Part shown: piece by piece, positions 7,823 to 15,983 of the stretch
How the letters are laid out: every line of letters begins with the position of its first letter
Position numbering within the stretch: position 1 is the first letter of the stretch
Origin: an uncultured Bacteroidales bacterium
GTDB taxonomy: Bacteria; Bacteroidota; Bacteroidia; Bacteroidales; Marinilabiliaceae
Direction of reading: 5' to 3'
Assembly (NCBI GenBank): GCA_937892255.1
Contig: CALAUL010000053.1
Location: 1-23,466, forward strand
DNA length: 23,466 nucleotides
Position numbers and translations under genes: made by a program
The notes under the pieces: model-generated
Told to the model about the DNA's origin: nothing
Databases searched by the model: none
What the model saw: the letters and a program-made list of their open reading frames with translations, nothing else

Positions 7823-9628
7823 CTATTGTTCTGCTTTGCGTTCTCTTTTTCTATCCGTTTCGTTGAGGAGAATCTTTCTAAGGCGCATAGCGTTGGGAGT
7901 CACCTCAACATATTCGTCACCTTGTATGTATTCGAGAGCTTCTTCGAGAGAGAATGTCACAGGAGGAGCCAAATGTACGGCATCATCAGAGCCCGATGCA
8001 CGCATGTTGGTAAGTTTCTTGCTCTTTGTCACATTGAGAACTATATCCCCTTCGCGTGTGTTCTCTCCTACTACTTGTCCCATATAAACTTCTTCTTGTG
8101 GGTTGATGAAGAACTTGCCTCTGTCTTGGAGTTTACCCAGAGCATAAGCGAAGGTAGTACCTCCTTCCATGGCGATGAGCGAACCATTAGTTCGTTTCTC
8201 TATGACGCCCTTCCACGGTTCGAAGCCTAAGAGACGATGTGCCATGATAGCCTCGCCAGCAGTGGCAGTGAGGAGATTTGAACGCAGACCTATTATGCCT
8301 CGTGATGGAATCTTGAATTCTTGATGTATGCGGTCTCCTTTACGTTCCATATTGACGAGCTCGCCTTTTCGTTGAGTCACCATTTCGATCGCTTTACCTG
8401 AAAAATCCTCCGGCAAGTCGATAGTAAGTTCTTCGACAGGTTCGCATTTCTGTCCGTCAATCTCTTTGATGATGACTTGAGGTTGTCCGACTTGAAGTTC
8501 GTAACCTTCACGACGCATTGTCTCGATGAGTACCGACAAGTGCAACACGCCACGACCGAAGACATTCCATGCGTCGGCACTGTCTGTGACTTCTACTCGC
8601 AATGCAAGGTTCTTTTCCAGTTCCTTGTCCAAGCGGTCTTTTATATGTCGAGAGGTGACATATTTGCCATCTTTGCCGAAGAATGGCGAGTTGTTGATGG
8701 TGAAGAGCATTGACATGGTAGGTTCGTCAATGGCTATGGCAGGCAGAGGTTCCGGATTGAGAATGTCTGCAATGGTATCACCAATTTCAAAGCCTTCCAA
8801 ACCTATAACGGCTACTATATTGCCACATGTTGCTTCTTCTGTTTTTACTTTACCCATACCGTCGTACAAGAACAGTTCCTTGATGCGACACTTTACTATT
8901 CGTCCATCGCGTTTGCATAGGCTGACGTCCTGTCCTACTTTAAGACTACCACGATGTACGCGTCCTATAGCGATACGACCTGTGTAGTTGGAATATTCGA
9001 GAGATGTGATGAGCATCTGTGTCGTTCCTTCGTTGACAGGAGGTCCGGGTATATATTTAATGATGTGTTCAAATACAGCGTTGATGTTATCTGTTGGAGT
9101 GTTCCAGTCGTCCGACATCCAGTTATTTTTGGCAGAGCCGTAGAGTGTGGGGAAGTCGAGCTGTTCCTCTGTTGCTTCGAGGTTAAACATGAGGTCAAAG
9201 ACAGCTTCGTGTACCTCTTCCGGACGGCAGTTGGGTTTGTCTACTTTGTTGATAACGACAATTACTTTGTGCCCCATTTCGATGGCCTTTTGCAAGACGA
9301 AACGTGTTTGGGGCATAGGGCCTTCAAAGGCGTCGACCAAAAGAAGAACTCCGTCGGCCATGTTGAGTACTCGTTCTACCTCACCGCCGAAGTCAGAGTG
9401 ACCCGGTGTGTCGATGATATTTATCTTGTAGTCGCCCCATGTAACAGCGGCATTTTTCGCTAAGATGGTGATGCCTCGTTCTCGTTCGAGTTCGTTGTTG
9501 TCCATTAATAGGTCATCAACTTTCTGGTTGTCACGGAAGAGTTTTCCTGCTACAAGCATCTTGTCGACAAGGGTTGTTTTACCATGGTCAACGTGCGCTA
9601 TGATGGCTACGTTTCTTATCTTTTGCAT
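7823..9628 (-). CDS. typA: Translational GTPase TypA/BipA
   Basis: 601 residues, the normal TypA length. All G motifs are present: G1 AHVDHGKTT (11-19), G2 RGITI (51-55), G3 DTPGH (73-77), G4 NKVD (127-130) and G5 SAK (165-167). Domains II, III and V of the EF-G-like body follow, with the characteristic TypA C-terminal region (SRGIIGLRSNLLTATAGEAI near 440, then GTTFAYALGKLQDRGKFF). It binds the 70S ribosome and aids ribosome assembly and stress adaptation, typically at low temperature. The ATG at 9628 begins the usual MQKIRNVAIIAHVDHGKTT opening. It is monocistronic: 158 bases from the upstream regulator gene and 184 bases from the following GNAT gene. Confidence 0.97.
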   Translation of the reverse strand: MQKIRNVAIIAHVDHGKTTLVDKMLVAGKLFRDNQKVDDLLMDNNELERERGITILAKNAAVTWGDYKINIIDTPGHSDFGGEVERVLNMADGVLLLVDAFEGPMPQTRFVLQKAIEMGHKVIVVINKVDKPNCRPEEVHEAVFDLMFNLEATEEQLDFPTLYGSAKNNWMSDDWNTPTDNINAVFEHIIKYIPGPPVNEGTTQMLITSLEYSNYTGRIAIGRVHRGSLKVGQDVSLCKRDGRIVKCRIKELFLYDGMGKVKTEEATCGNIVAVIGLEGFEIGDTIADILNPEPLPAIAIDEPTMSMLFTINNSPFFGKDGKYVTSRHIKDRLDKELEKNLALRVEVTDSADAWNVFGRGVLHLSVLIETMRREGYELQVGQPQVIIKEIDGQKCEPVEELTIDLPEDFSGKAIEMVTQRKGELVNMERKGDRIHQEFKIPSRGIIGLRSNLLTATAGEAIMAHRLLGFEPWKGVIEKRTNGSLIAMEGGTTFAYALGKLQDRGKFFINPQEEVYMGQVVGENTREGDIVLNVTKSKKLTNMRASGSDDAVHLAPPVTFSLEEALEYIQGDEYVEVTPNAMRLRKILLNETDRKRERKAEQ

Positions 9629-9660
9629 CTTATTCCTTTATCAGATTCTTAATTAAGTTG

Positions 9661-9668
9661 CAAAAATA
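9661..9668 (-). promoter_or_regulatory. Possible -7 box for typA
   Basis: TATTTTTG on the minus strand fits TAnnTTTG and lies 33 bases before the typA ATG. No convincing TTTG stands 18-20 bases further upstream, so this is a one-box match in AT-rich DNA. Confidence 0.3.
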
Positions 9669-9786
9669 GATAATAGAGCCCGATTGGGTGGGAGATTGAA
9701 AGTTAAAGATATATAAATGTCGTGTTTAAAGGATATTTTTATATCTCTAACACAATGGTGTTGAGGTTTCTTAATGGTTTCTTTGG

Positions 9787-12700
9787 CTATATGTCTTTTG
9801 TCTCTGACTCATCTTCTTTTGCCTTGTTGTTTTCGTTTCTTTTTGCGGCAAGCATGTAGTCTTTCGGGCTCATTCCGAAGAAGTCTCTAAATGAGGCGGA
9901 AAAATGAGAAAGGTTATTGTATCCCAGAGCGTAAGCTACGTCGGAGATATTTAGTTTCTTTTCTTTAAGCAGTATTCCGGCTTGTTGCAGGCGCATGCTT
10001 TTTATGTAGTCGCGTGCGCTTTGTCCGGTGAGTTCTTTGAGTTTGCGATGCATGTGAACACGGCTCATGCCTACGTAGGCGGCAAGTGATGCTACGTTAA
10101 GTTCCGGCTCAGAAATATGTTGTTCGATATATTGAGTCACTTTTTGCATGAGTATTTCATTTTGTGATTTCAGCATGACGACTTTTCTTTGTGGTGCTCC
10201 CTCTTTAGGGTTGTTGGGGTCTGCCGACATCTGGGTGTGTATTTTGTTCATTATTCTATCGCGGTTTGACAATAGGCTATGTATAGTGCCACGAAGGTGT
10301 GTCATGTCGAAAGGTTTGGCGATATAAGCATCTGCACCTGTGAGAAGTCCTTTGTTGCGGTCTTCGTCGGAGTGTTTTGCGGTGAGCAGTATCACTGGTA
10401 TGTGGGTGAGGTTGATATTGCTTTTAATCTTTTTACAGAGTGTTATGCCGTCCATTTCGGGCATCATGATGTCTGAAATGACCATACTTATATCGTTTTT
10501 ATTTGCATAGTCGTACGCATCTTTGCCATTCGAACGGCATACGACTTTGTATGTTCTCGACAGTTCGTTTTGTAGGAACATAGATATTTCGGGTTCGTCA
10601 TCGACAATCAGCACTACTTTGTTTGTCGATGGGCGGTGACGTTCTTTTTCGAGTACGTTTGTTGCCAGGTATGTCTCTTCTGTTTGAGGTACTATTTCTT
10701 CGGAGTTATCTTGTTGTTTTGCGTTTTTTTGTCGTTGAGGTATTGTCACTGTGAATATTGCTCCTGTGCCGGTGCTTTGGTTGGTGGCTGTTATGGTGCC
10801 ATTGTGAAGGGTTACTATGTTGCGAGCGTAGTTAAGACCTATGCCTGTGCCGGCATATTGTGCGCTGTGTTCGTTGGTGTCTTGGTAGAATCTGTCGAAT
10901 ATCTTGTGTATTATTGCCGGGTCTATGCCACAGCCATTGTCTTCTATGGTTATTACGATGTTGTTGCCGTCTTTGCCGACAGTTGTTTTTATCTCTCCTT
11001 TGTTCGGGGTGAATTTATATGCGTTGGAGTATATATTGTAGAGAATCTTGTCAAATTGGTTGGGGTCGATGTCGGCTGTAATATCGTCCGGCATTTGACA
11101 TACGAATGTTGTTTTTATGTTGCGTTTTTCTGATATGTAGTCAAAGCTGTTAGACACTTCTTTCACGAAGTCTGCTATTTTAACGGTCGTAAACTGCATT
11201 ACCATCTGCCCTTTTTCTATCTTTCTGATGTCGAGTAGTTGGTTGATGAGTCGCAGTATTCGTAGCGAGTTACGATATATCAGGGCATACTTCTTTGTAT
11301 TTTCGTTTTCCTCTTGATTCAATAGCTCTTTTATTGGGTTTATGATGAGCGTGAGAGGAGTTCTGATTTCGTGCGATAGGTTAAAGAAGAATTGGAATTT
11401 GGCTTCGTCGATGCTATGAGCCTTTTCCTGTTCTAAGAGTTCTTTCTTGACCTTTATGCGTTCTCTTGCCGATAGTGTGAATAGTGTTATTAGGAGTAAT
11501 GCTACTACTATGAATATTGTTTTTGCCCACCATGTTTGCCACCACATCGGACGTACTATGACGGTGATTGTTTTTACATTTGAGACGAGGTTGTCCAGTG
11601 CCGCACGCATCTCTATGGTATATGTTCCGTGGCTTAATGTTTTGAGGTTTATAATGTTGTCGCCTTGTTTGTTGGTGCTCCATTCGTCCGACTCTTCCGG
11701 CACTCGGTATTCGTAGCGCATTCTCTCGATGCCTATAAAATTGAATGTCGACAATTCGAGTACGAAGGCTCTGTCTGTGTATGATATGTTGAATGTGTCG
11801 GTTTCGATTATCGACTTTGTTGTGATGGGTTTGTTGTCAGATGTATTTGTGCTGTTTATCTCTTGTCCGTTGATAAGGAATCCCGTTACGTTCAGATCCA
11901 GGTTGCTTGTTTCCGGAGTTATGGTATATGGGTCAAAACCTGTTACTCCTGATATGCCTCCAAAGTATATGTCTCCGTTGGTGCAGGTTGTAATGGCGGC
12001 TCTTGAGAACTGGTTTCCTTGTAGTCCGTGATGTGAATAGTAGTTGTCTATTATTCTGTTTTTGCTGTCGTAGCAGCTTATGCCATTGTATGTGCCGACC
12101 CACGTACGACCGAGATTGTCGCACGTTACGGCGACAGCTACTTCCGATGCAAGGCCTGCTTTGTTGTCTATTATTTCCAGTTCTTTTTCCATTGGGTTAT
12201 AGCGTACCAAGCCTAAATCTGTTGCAAACCATATTGTGCCATTTCCGTCATCGCAGATGTCGTATATCACGTGAGAGCCTATGTTGTCGTGTAAGAGTTT
12301 GTCTACTACGACGAATGCTCCTATTTTGGTGTTATAACATGAGACTCCTTTATAGGTACCCATCCAGACGTTGTCGCCTATGGCATGTATGGAGTTGATG
12401 TAGTTGTTTGCCGGTTCGTTGCGGTTGTAGTTGTAATCTTCTGATGTTGAAATGTGGCTCTCTATTCTGCCACCTATACGGAAAACGCCACTGCCGTATG
12501 TACCTACCCAAAGGTTGCCGTTGTTGTCATATTCAAGACATGTGGTGCGTTTGTTGTAGGTTTTCAACACGTCGCTCATTTTCTCATTGTAGCTGGTTAC
12601 TTTGCCTGTGTTTTTGTCGAGGAGAAGCAGGCCGTCGCTGTATGCGCATAGCCATAGTTTGTCGGAGTTGGCATGTTCTATGGCCATTATTGTCGGAGGT

Positions 12701-13869
12701 ATGTCTCCTTCGAATTGTTCGGCGACGCCTCTTTTGTTGACGTAGTACAGACCGTTGCCGTCGGTGCCTATCCATAGGTCGTTGTCGTCGCCTGCTAATA
12801 TGGCTGTTATGGCGGCAGAACTGATGTCGCTTGTAGAGTTAGGTCGATAGCCGTAGCTTTTTATCATGCTCAACGAGCGGGGAATGTACATCACTCCTTT
12901 TTGGAAAAGTCCGAGCCATAGGCCTTTGTTGCGGTCTATGAATATAGAATGTATCTTTGCCTTAGAGAAGTTGAGTTGTGAAGAGTACAAATCTATTCTG
13001 TGTTGCTCTTGTTTCTTGCTGTCGTATGAGAACAGACCATTGCCGTCTGTTCCTATCAATATCTCTTCGTCTCTTGCCGAGAGGGCGGAGCAGAAGAAGC
13101 CTCCGGAGTTGATGTTTGTAGGTTCGAACAGATGTTTTTCTCTATTGTATATCATTGTGTTTGAACCATCGGCGCTGAGATATATTTCACCGTTTATACT
13201 TTGAACGAAAGCGTTTTCTGCCAGTGGTTTGTCGTTGGAGATAGGCACGAGAGATACCTCTTTTGTCTTTAGGTTTATGCAGTAGACACCGTTTTTGTGG
13301 GCTACTATCCATAGGTTGTCGTATGATGTTCCACTTTTGTCTATGGCGTTTTCTATTATTACCGAACTTGTAAATTCGATATCTCTTATTCCTACGTACT
13401 CTTGGCAGTTGTGGACGATGTTGTCTTGGCATATCAGCAGACCTCTGCCTGTTGAAGCTACCCAGATATTTCCTTTTGAATCTTCAACTATATCTGATAT
13501 GTGTGCTTCTATGGTGTCGCCATTATAGATTATAGGTATTTGATTAAATGTGTCGTTTTCTCTGTTGTATGTCAGCAGTCCTGTCAGTGTTCCTATCCAC
13601 AAGGTGCCGTCTTTGTCTTCGTATATGCTATGGACATAGCTATGTGAAAGGTCTTCTGTTCCGTAGCGTTTGAATTTTATGCCATCGAAACGGTTCAATC
13701 CGTCTTCTGTTGCTATCCATATATAGCCGTATTTGTCTTGTATTATCTCATTGATAAGGCTGTTACTCAATCCATTGTCGGTAGTAAAAAGGTGAGTGTT
13801 TTGTGCCGTTAGACATATTGTGTTGGCTAATATTGCGATGGTAAATATTTTTCTCAGTAACCTATTCAT
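9787..13869 (-). CDS. Hybrid two-component system regulator (one-piece sensor kinase / AraC response regulator)
   Basis: 1360 residues from the ATG at 13869; the promoter just upstream rules against in-frame ATGs at 13887 and 13917. Order: signal peptide (1-23); about fourteen Reg_prop propeller blades with repeats such as DKDGTLWIGT, forming two seven-bladed propellers (25-650); a Y_Y_Y domain (about 690-775); a membrane helix (782-801); HisKA with NLSHEIRTP and phospho-His833; HATPase with NIYSNAYKFTP, DNGCGID (977-983) and GTGIGL (1007-1012); a receiver with DDE at 1090-1092, phospho-Asp1133 and Lys1185; and a C-terminal AraC DNA-binding domain (about 1240-1340). All catalytic residues are intact. 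Family knowledge: such proteins bind oligosaccharides in the periplasm and activate polysaccharide-utilisation genes. The nearby GH67 gene suggests a glucuronoxylan-derived ligand, but this is inference. Confidence 0.96.
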   Translation of the reverse strand: MNRLLRKIFTIAILANTICLTAQNTHLFTTDNGLSNSLINEIIQDKYGYIWIATEDGLNRFDGIKFKRYGTEDLSHSYVHSIYEDKDGTLWIGTLTGLLTYNRENDTFNQIPIIYNGDTIEAHISDIVEDSKGNIWVASTGRGLLICQDNIVHNCQEYVGIRDIEFTSSVIIENAIDKSGTSYDNLWIVAHKNGVYCINLKTKEVSLVPISNDKPLAENAFVQSINGEIYLSADGSNTMIYNREKHLFEPTNINSGGFFCSALSARDEEILIGTDGNGLFSYDSKKQEQHRIDLYSSQLNFSKAKIHSIFIDRNKGLWLGLFQKGVMYIPRSLSMIKSYGYRPNSTSDISSAAITAILAGDDNDLWIGTDGNGLYYVNKRGVAEQFEGDIPPTIMAIEHANSDKLWLCAYSDGLLLLDKNTGKVTSYNEKMSDVLKTYNKRTTCLEYDNNGNLWVGTYGSGVFRIGGRIESHISTSEDYNYNRNEPANNYINSIHAIGDNVWMGTYKGVSCYNTKIGAFVVVDKLLHDNIGSHVIYDICDDGNGTIWFATDLGLVRYNPMEKELEIIDNKAGLASEVAVAVTCDNLGRTWVGTYNGISCYDSKNRIIDNYYSHHGLQGNQFSRAAITTCTNGDIYFGGISGVTGFDPYTITPETSNLDLNVTGFLINGQEINSTNTSDNKPITTKSIIETDTFNISYTDRAFVLELSTFNFIGIERMRYEYRVPEESDEWSTNKQGDNIINLKTLSHGTYTIEMRAALDNLVSNVKTITVIVRPMWWQTWWAKTIFIVVALLLITLFTLSARERIKVKKELLEQEKAHSIDEAKFQFFFNLSHEIRTPLTLIINPIKELLNQEENENTKKYALIYRNSLRILRLINQLLDIRKIEKGQMVMQFTTVKIADFVKEVSNSFDYISEKRNIKTTFVCQMPDDITADIDPNQFDKILYNIYSNAYKFTPNKGEIKTTVGKDGNNIVITIEDNGCGIDPAIIHKIFDRFYQDTNEHSAQYAGTGIGLNYARNIVTLHNGTITATNQSTGTGAIFTVTIPQRQKNAKQQDNSEEIVPQTEETYLATNVLEKERHRPSTNKVVLIVDDEPEISMFLQNELSRTYKVVCRSNGKDAYDYANKNDISMVISDIMMPEMDGITLCKKIKSNINLTHIPVILLTAKHSDEDRNKGLLTGADAYIAKPFDMTHLRGTIHSLLSNRDRIMNKIHTQMSADPNNPKEGAPQRKVVMLKSQNEILMQKVTQYIEQHISEPELNVASLAAYVGMSRVHMHRKLKELTGQSARDYIKSMRLQQAGILLKEKKLNISDVAYALGYNNLSHFSASFRDFFGMSPKDYMLAAKRNENNKAKEDESETKDI

Positions 13870-13891
13870 TGTATTTCCATTGTTCATTTTA

Positions 13892-13923
13892 CAAATATAC
13901 GAAATGTATTTCAGCATATCAAA
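13892..13923 (-). promoter_or_regulatory. Promoter of the hybrid two-component regulator
   Basis: Minus-strand TTTG (13923-13920), 20-base spacer, then TATATTTG (13899-13892): a full match to the Bacteroidota consensus. Transcription would start near 13886, only about 17 bases before the ATG at 13869, so it fixes the start codon and shows the regulator can be transcribed independently of the GH67/TPR genes upstream. Confidence 0.65.
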
Positions 13924-14008
13924 AGTACATTATGCAAGCACTTTTCTTTTTTATTGATTGTCCGTGGTGTGGAGATGCGAAGTCGTAGATAAAGACTATG
14001 TTTTTATA

Positions 14009-15958
14009 TTACAAGTATTTCTCTATCATTGGCATTATGTCTCTTATCTCGTAATCGTACAATTCTCTTAAATCTTTGCCGAGGGTGTTGAAGAAACTTA
14101 TGCGGTCTGTTGTCGAAAGCGTGCGTATGTATTTGCATGCTTCTTTTATTTCTCCTTGCATTATAAGTATGATTATCTTTTCATACTTCAGTTCTTCGGG
14201 CGTATAGAGTTGCTTGTGTTTCTCCATGTATGATAGAGCGTCATCAAACCTTCTCGACATTTCTAGACATGATATAAGTTCCAATATGCATATTCCATCT
14301 TCCGGATAATGGTAGTACACTTCAAATATCACTTTTGTTGCATCTTCGTATCTTTTTAACTTTTTAAGACATGATGCGTAGTTGAGTTTGTAGTCGTAGT
14401 TTTGAGGTTCAAGCTCTATGAGTGTTTCGTAATAGTGTCGGGCTGTTTCGTGTTGTGAGAGGGCTTCTAAGGCATTTATTATTATGAGTTTTGTCTCTAT
14501 GTTTTCGTCTATCAGGTCCAACATTCTGCCATAGTGTAGTGTGGCGAAGTAGTCGGATTCTACGCTATAAGCTTTGCATAGGTTGAAAAGGTTCTCTGTG
14601 TTGTTTGGCGCAAGTGTTGACTGTATATGTGTCATTATTTTTATGGCGTCGTTTGAAAGGTTCAGTTCCGCCATTTTTTTCGAGAGTCTGATGAGTTGTT
14701 CGGGGTTGTCAAATATTTTCAACATTTGTTTTTGTGACAGAAAGTCCGACGCGTTTTTCAGTTCGCTGTCAAACGAAGTGTCTTGACATTTGTAGTTGAC
14801 CATCATGCGATATATGTCTCGCGAATATAGGTTTACGTATGTCGTCTCGTCGAATGTTGGTTCGCTTTCCAAGATGTTGTGGTTGTGTTTGCTAATAAAT
14901 TCTTTGAAATAGTTTTCGGATTCTTTTTCGGTCATTGTCAGGAGAAATTCCGATATCATTCGTTTGTCGATGTCCGAAGAGTTGGAGTCTCCTGCGATTG
15001 TCAGTATTATTTTTTTTCTTGTTTCTGAAAGTCCTTTTTTGCAAAGTTCGTCAAAGTCGAAGGGTTTAAACCAGTTGCAGAGTTCTTTATATTCGGTTTT
15101 GAATGGCTGTTTTTTCAATAGTTGGAAGAACGACTCATATCGGTAGTCGATAAAGTTGTTTTGCAACATCATAAAGAAGTCTTGATTCCTCTTATTTTCG
15201 ATGTGCTCGTCATTCTCTTTTTGGGTCGCAAGTTTCAAGGCTTTCATTTTTGCCAAGTCGTAGAGGTCATAGCTTTTCTCTTCTGATATTTGCGACCTAT
15301 GATATGCCAATATGGCTTCGTAGAAGAGATATTCTTTTGGACTTTCTGACAGTGTTGTTTTCAGCAGGTTGTAGATATATTTGTCGCTTAAGACGTATCT
15401 GTGATTGGATATTATGGACGTCACGATGCCTACAATGGCTCTTGCTGAGATGTGAGGGTTGCTGTTGTTTATATGTTTTATCAGCAGGGTGAAGTATTCC
15501 GGAGTGAATCGATACCATAGATTTATTGTCACGGCTGTCAATACTAAGGCTTTGCCGGTCCATGGTTCGTCGTCGTTGTCAAGTACGAACTCTATTTCTG
15601 CAAGGGTGGAGTTGCTGGGATACTGCAACATGAATCTGTAGAATCGTCGTTGTTCTTCACTGAGTTTGTCGTTGGGTGTTCTCCGGGTGTAATATTGGTA
15701 GACGTTGTTCGTTTCTATTATCTTTTCGGAGCACATCTTGTGCAATTCTTTCTTTATCAGTTGCAGTGCGCTATGAAAGTCAGTATCAAGGTTGTCTCCT
15801 TGATACTGACTTATTAGTTTGTTGTATTCTTCTTGTATTGTTGATAGCAGAGCCTTGTCTGTTGAAGCGTCGATTTTGTGTTGCATGCAATCTATGGCAA
15901 GTTTTATATTGCCAAGATTTATCATTTCGTGTATGTCTTCAACTTTTGTATAGTCCAT
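14009..15958 (-). CDS. Tetratricopeptide-like helical repeat protein of unknown function
   Basis: 649 residues, no signal peptide or membrane segment, apparently cytoplasmic and almost entirely helical. The last 200 residues have TPR spacing, for example ALEALSQHETARHYYETLIE (484-503), then YKLNYASCLKKLKRYEDATKVIFEVYYHYPED and LELISCLEMSRRFDDALSYME, with the small-residue and aromatic positions of a 34-residue repeat. The first 440 residues are lysine-, glutamate- and asparagine-rich helices I do not recognise. The ATG lies 25 bases after the GH67 stop and both read the same way, so they are probably one transcript; a promoter drives the next gene separately. A protein-binding scaffold is the usual TPR role, but no partner is evident. 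The coding DNA is visibly AT-rich and contains a perfect 15-bp inverted repeat at codons 50-61. Confidence 0.75.
   Translation of the reverse strand: MDYTKVEDIHEMINLGNIKLAIDCMQHKIDASTDKALLSTIQEEYNKLISQYQGDNLDTDFHSALQLIKKELHKMCSEKIIETNNVYQYYTRRTPNDKLSEEQRRFYRFMLQYPSNSTLAEIEFVLDNDDEPWTGKALVLTAVTINLWYRFTPEYFTLLIKHINNSNPHISARAIVGIVTSIISNHRYVLSDKYIYNLLKTTLSESPKEYLFYEAILAYHRSQISEEKSYDLYDLAKMKALKLATQKENDEHIENKRNQDFFMMLQNNFIDYRYESFFQLLKKQPFKTEYKELCNWFKPFDFDELCKKGLSETRKKIILTIAGDSNSSDIDKRMISEFLLTMTEKESENYFKEFISKHNHNILESEPTFDETTYVNLYSRDIYRMMVNYKCQDTSFDSELKNASDFLSQKQMLKIFDNPEQLIRLSKKMAELNLSNDAIKIMTHIQSTLAPNNTENLFNLCKAYSVESDYFATLHYGRMLDLIDENIETKLIIINALEALSQHETARHYYETLIELEPQNYDYKLNYASCLKKLKRYEDATKVIFEVYYHYPEDGICILELISCLEMSRRFDDALSYMEKHKQLYTPEELKYEKIIILIMQGEIKEACKYIRTLSTTDRISFFNTLGKDLRELYDYEIRDIMPMIEKYL
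15777..15812. repeat. Perfect 15-bp inverted repeat inside the TPR gene
   Basis: Bases 15777-15791 (reading AAGTCAGTATCAAGG) are the exact reverse complement of 15798-15812, with a 6-base loop TTGTCT. It covers codons 50-61 of the TPR-like protein (S-Q-Y-Q-G-D-N-L-D-T-D), about 150 bases into the gene. No T-run follows on either strand, so it is not an ordinary terminator. Confidence 0.9.
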
Positions 15959-15983
15959 GGTGGCTCTTAATTTGCTTATGGTG

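Noticed and set aside
7751..8230. 159-residue plus-strand frame over the typA 3' end
   Set aside because: It is antisense to highly conserved TypA sequence, so it is a shadow frame.
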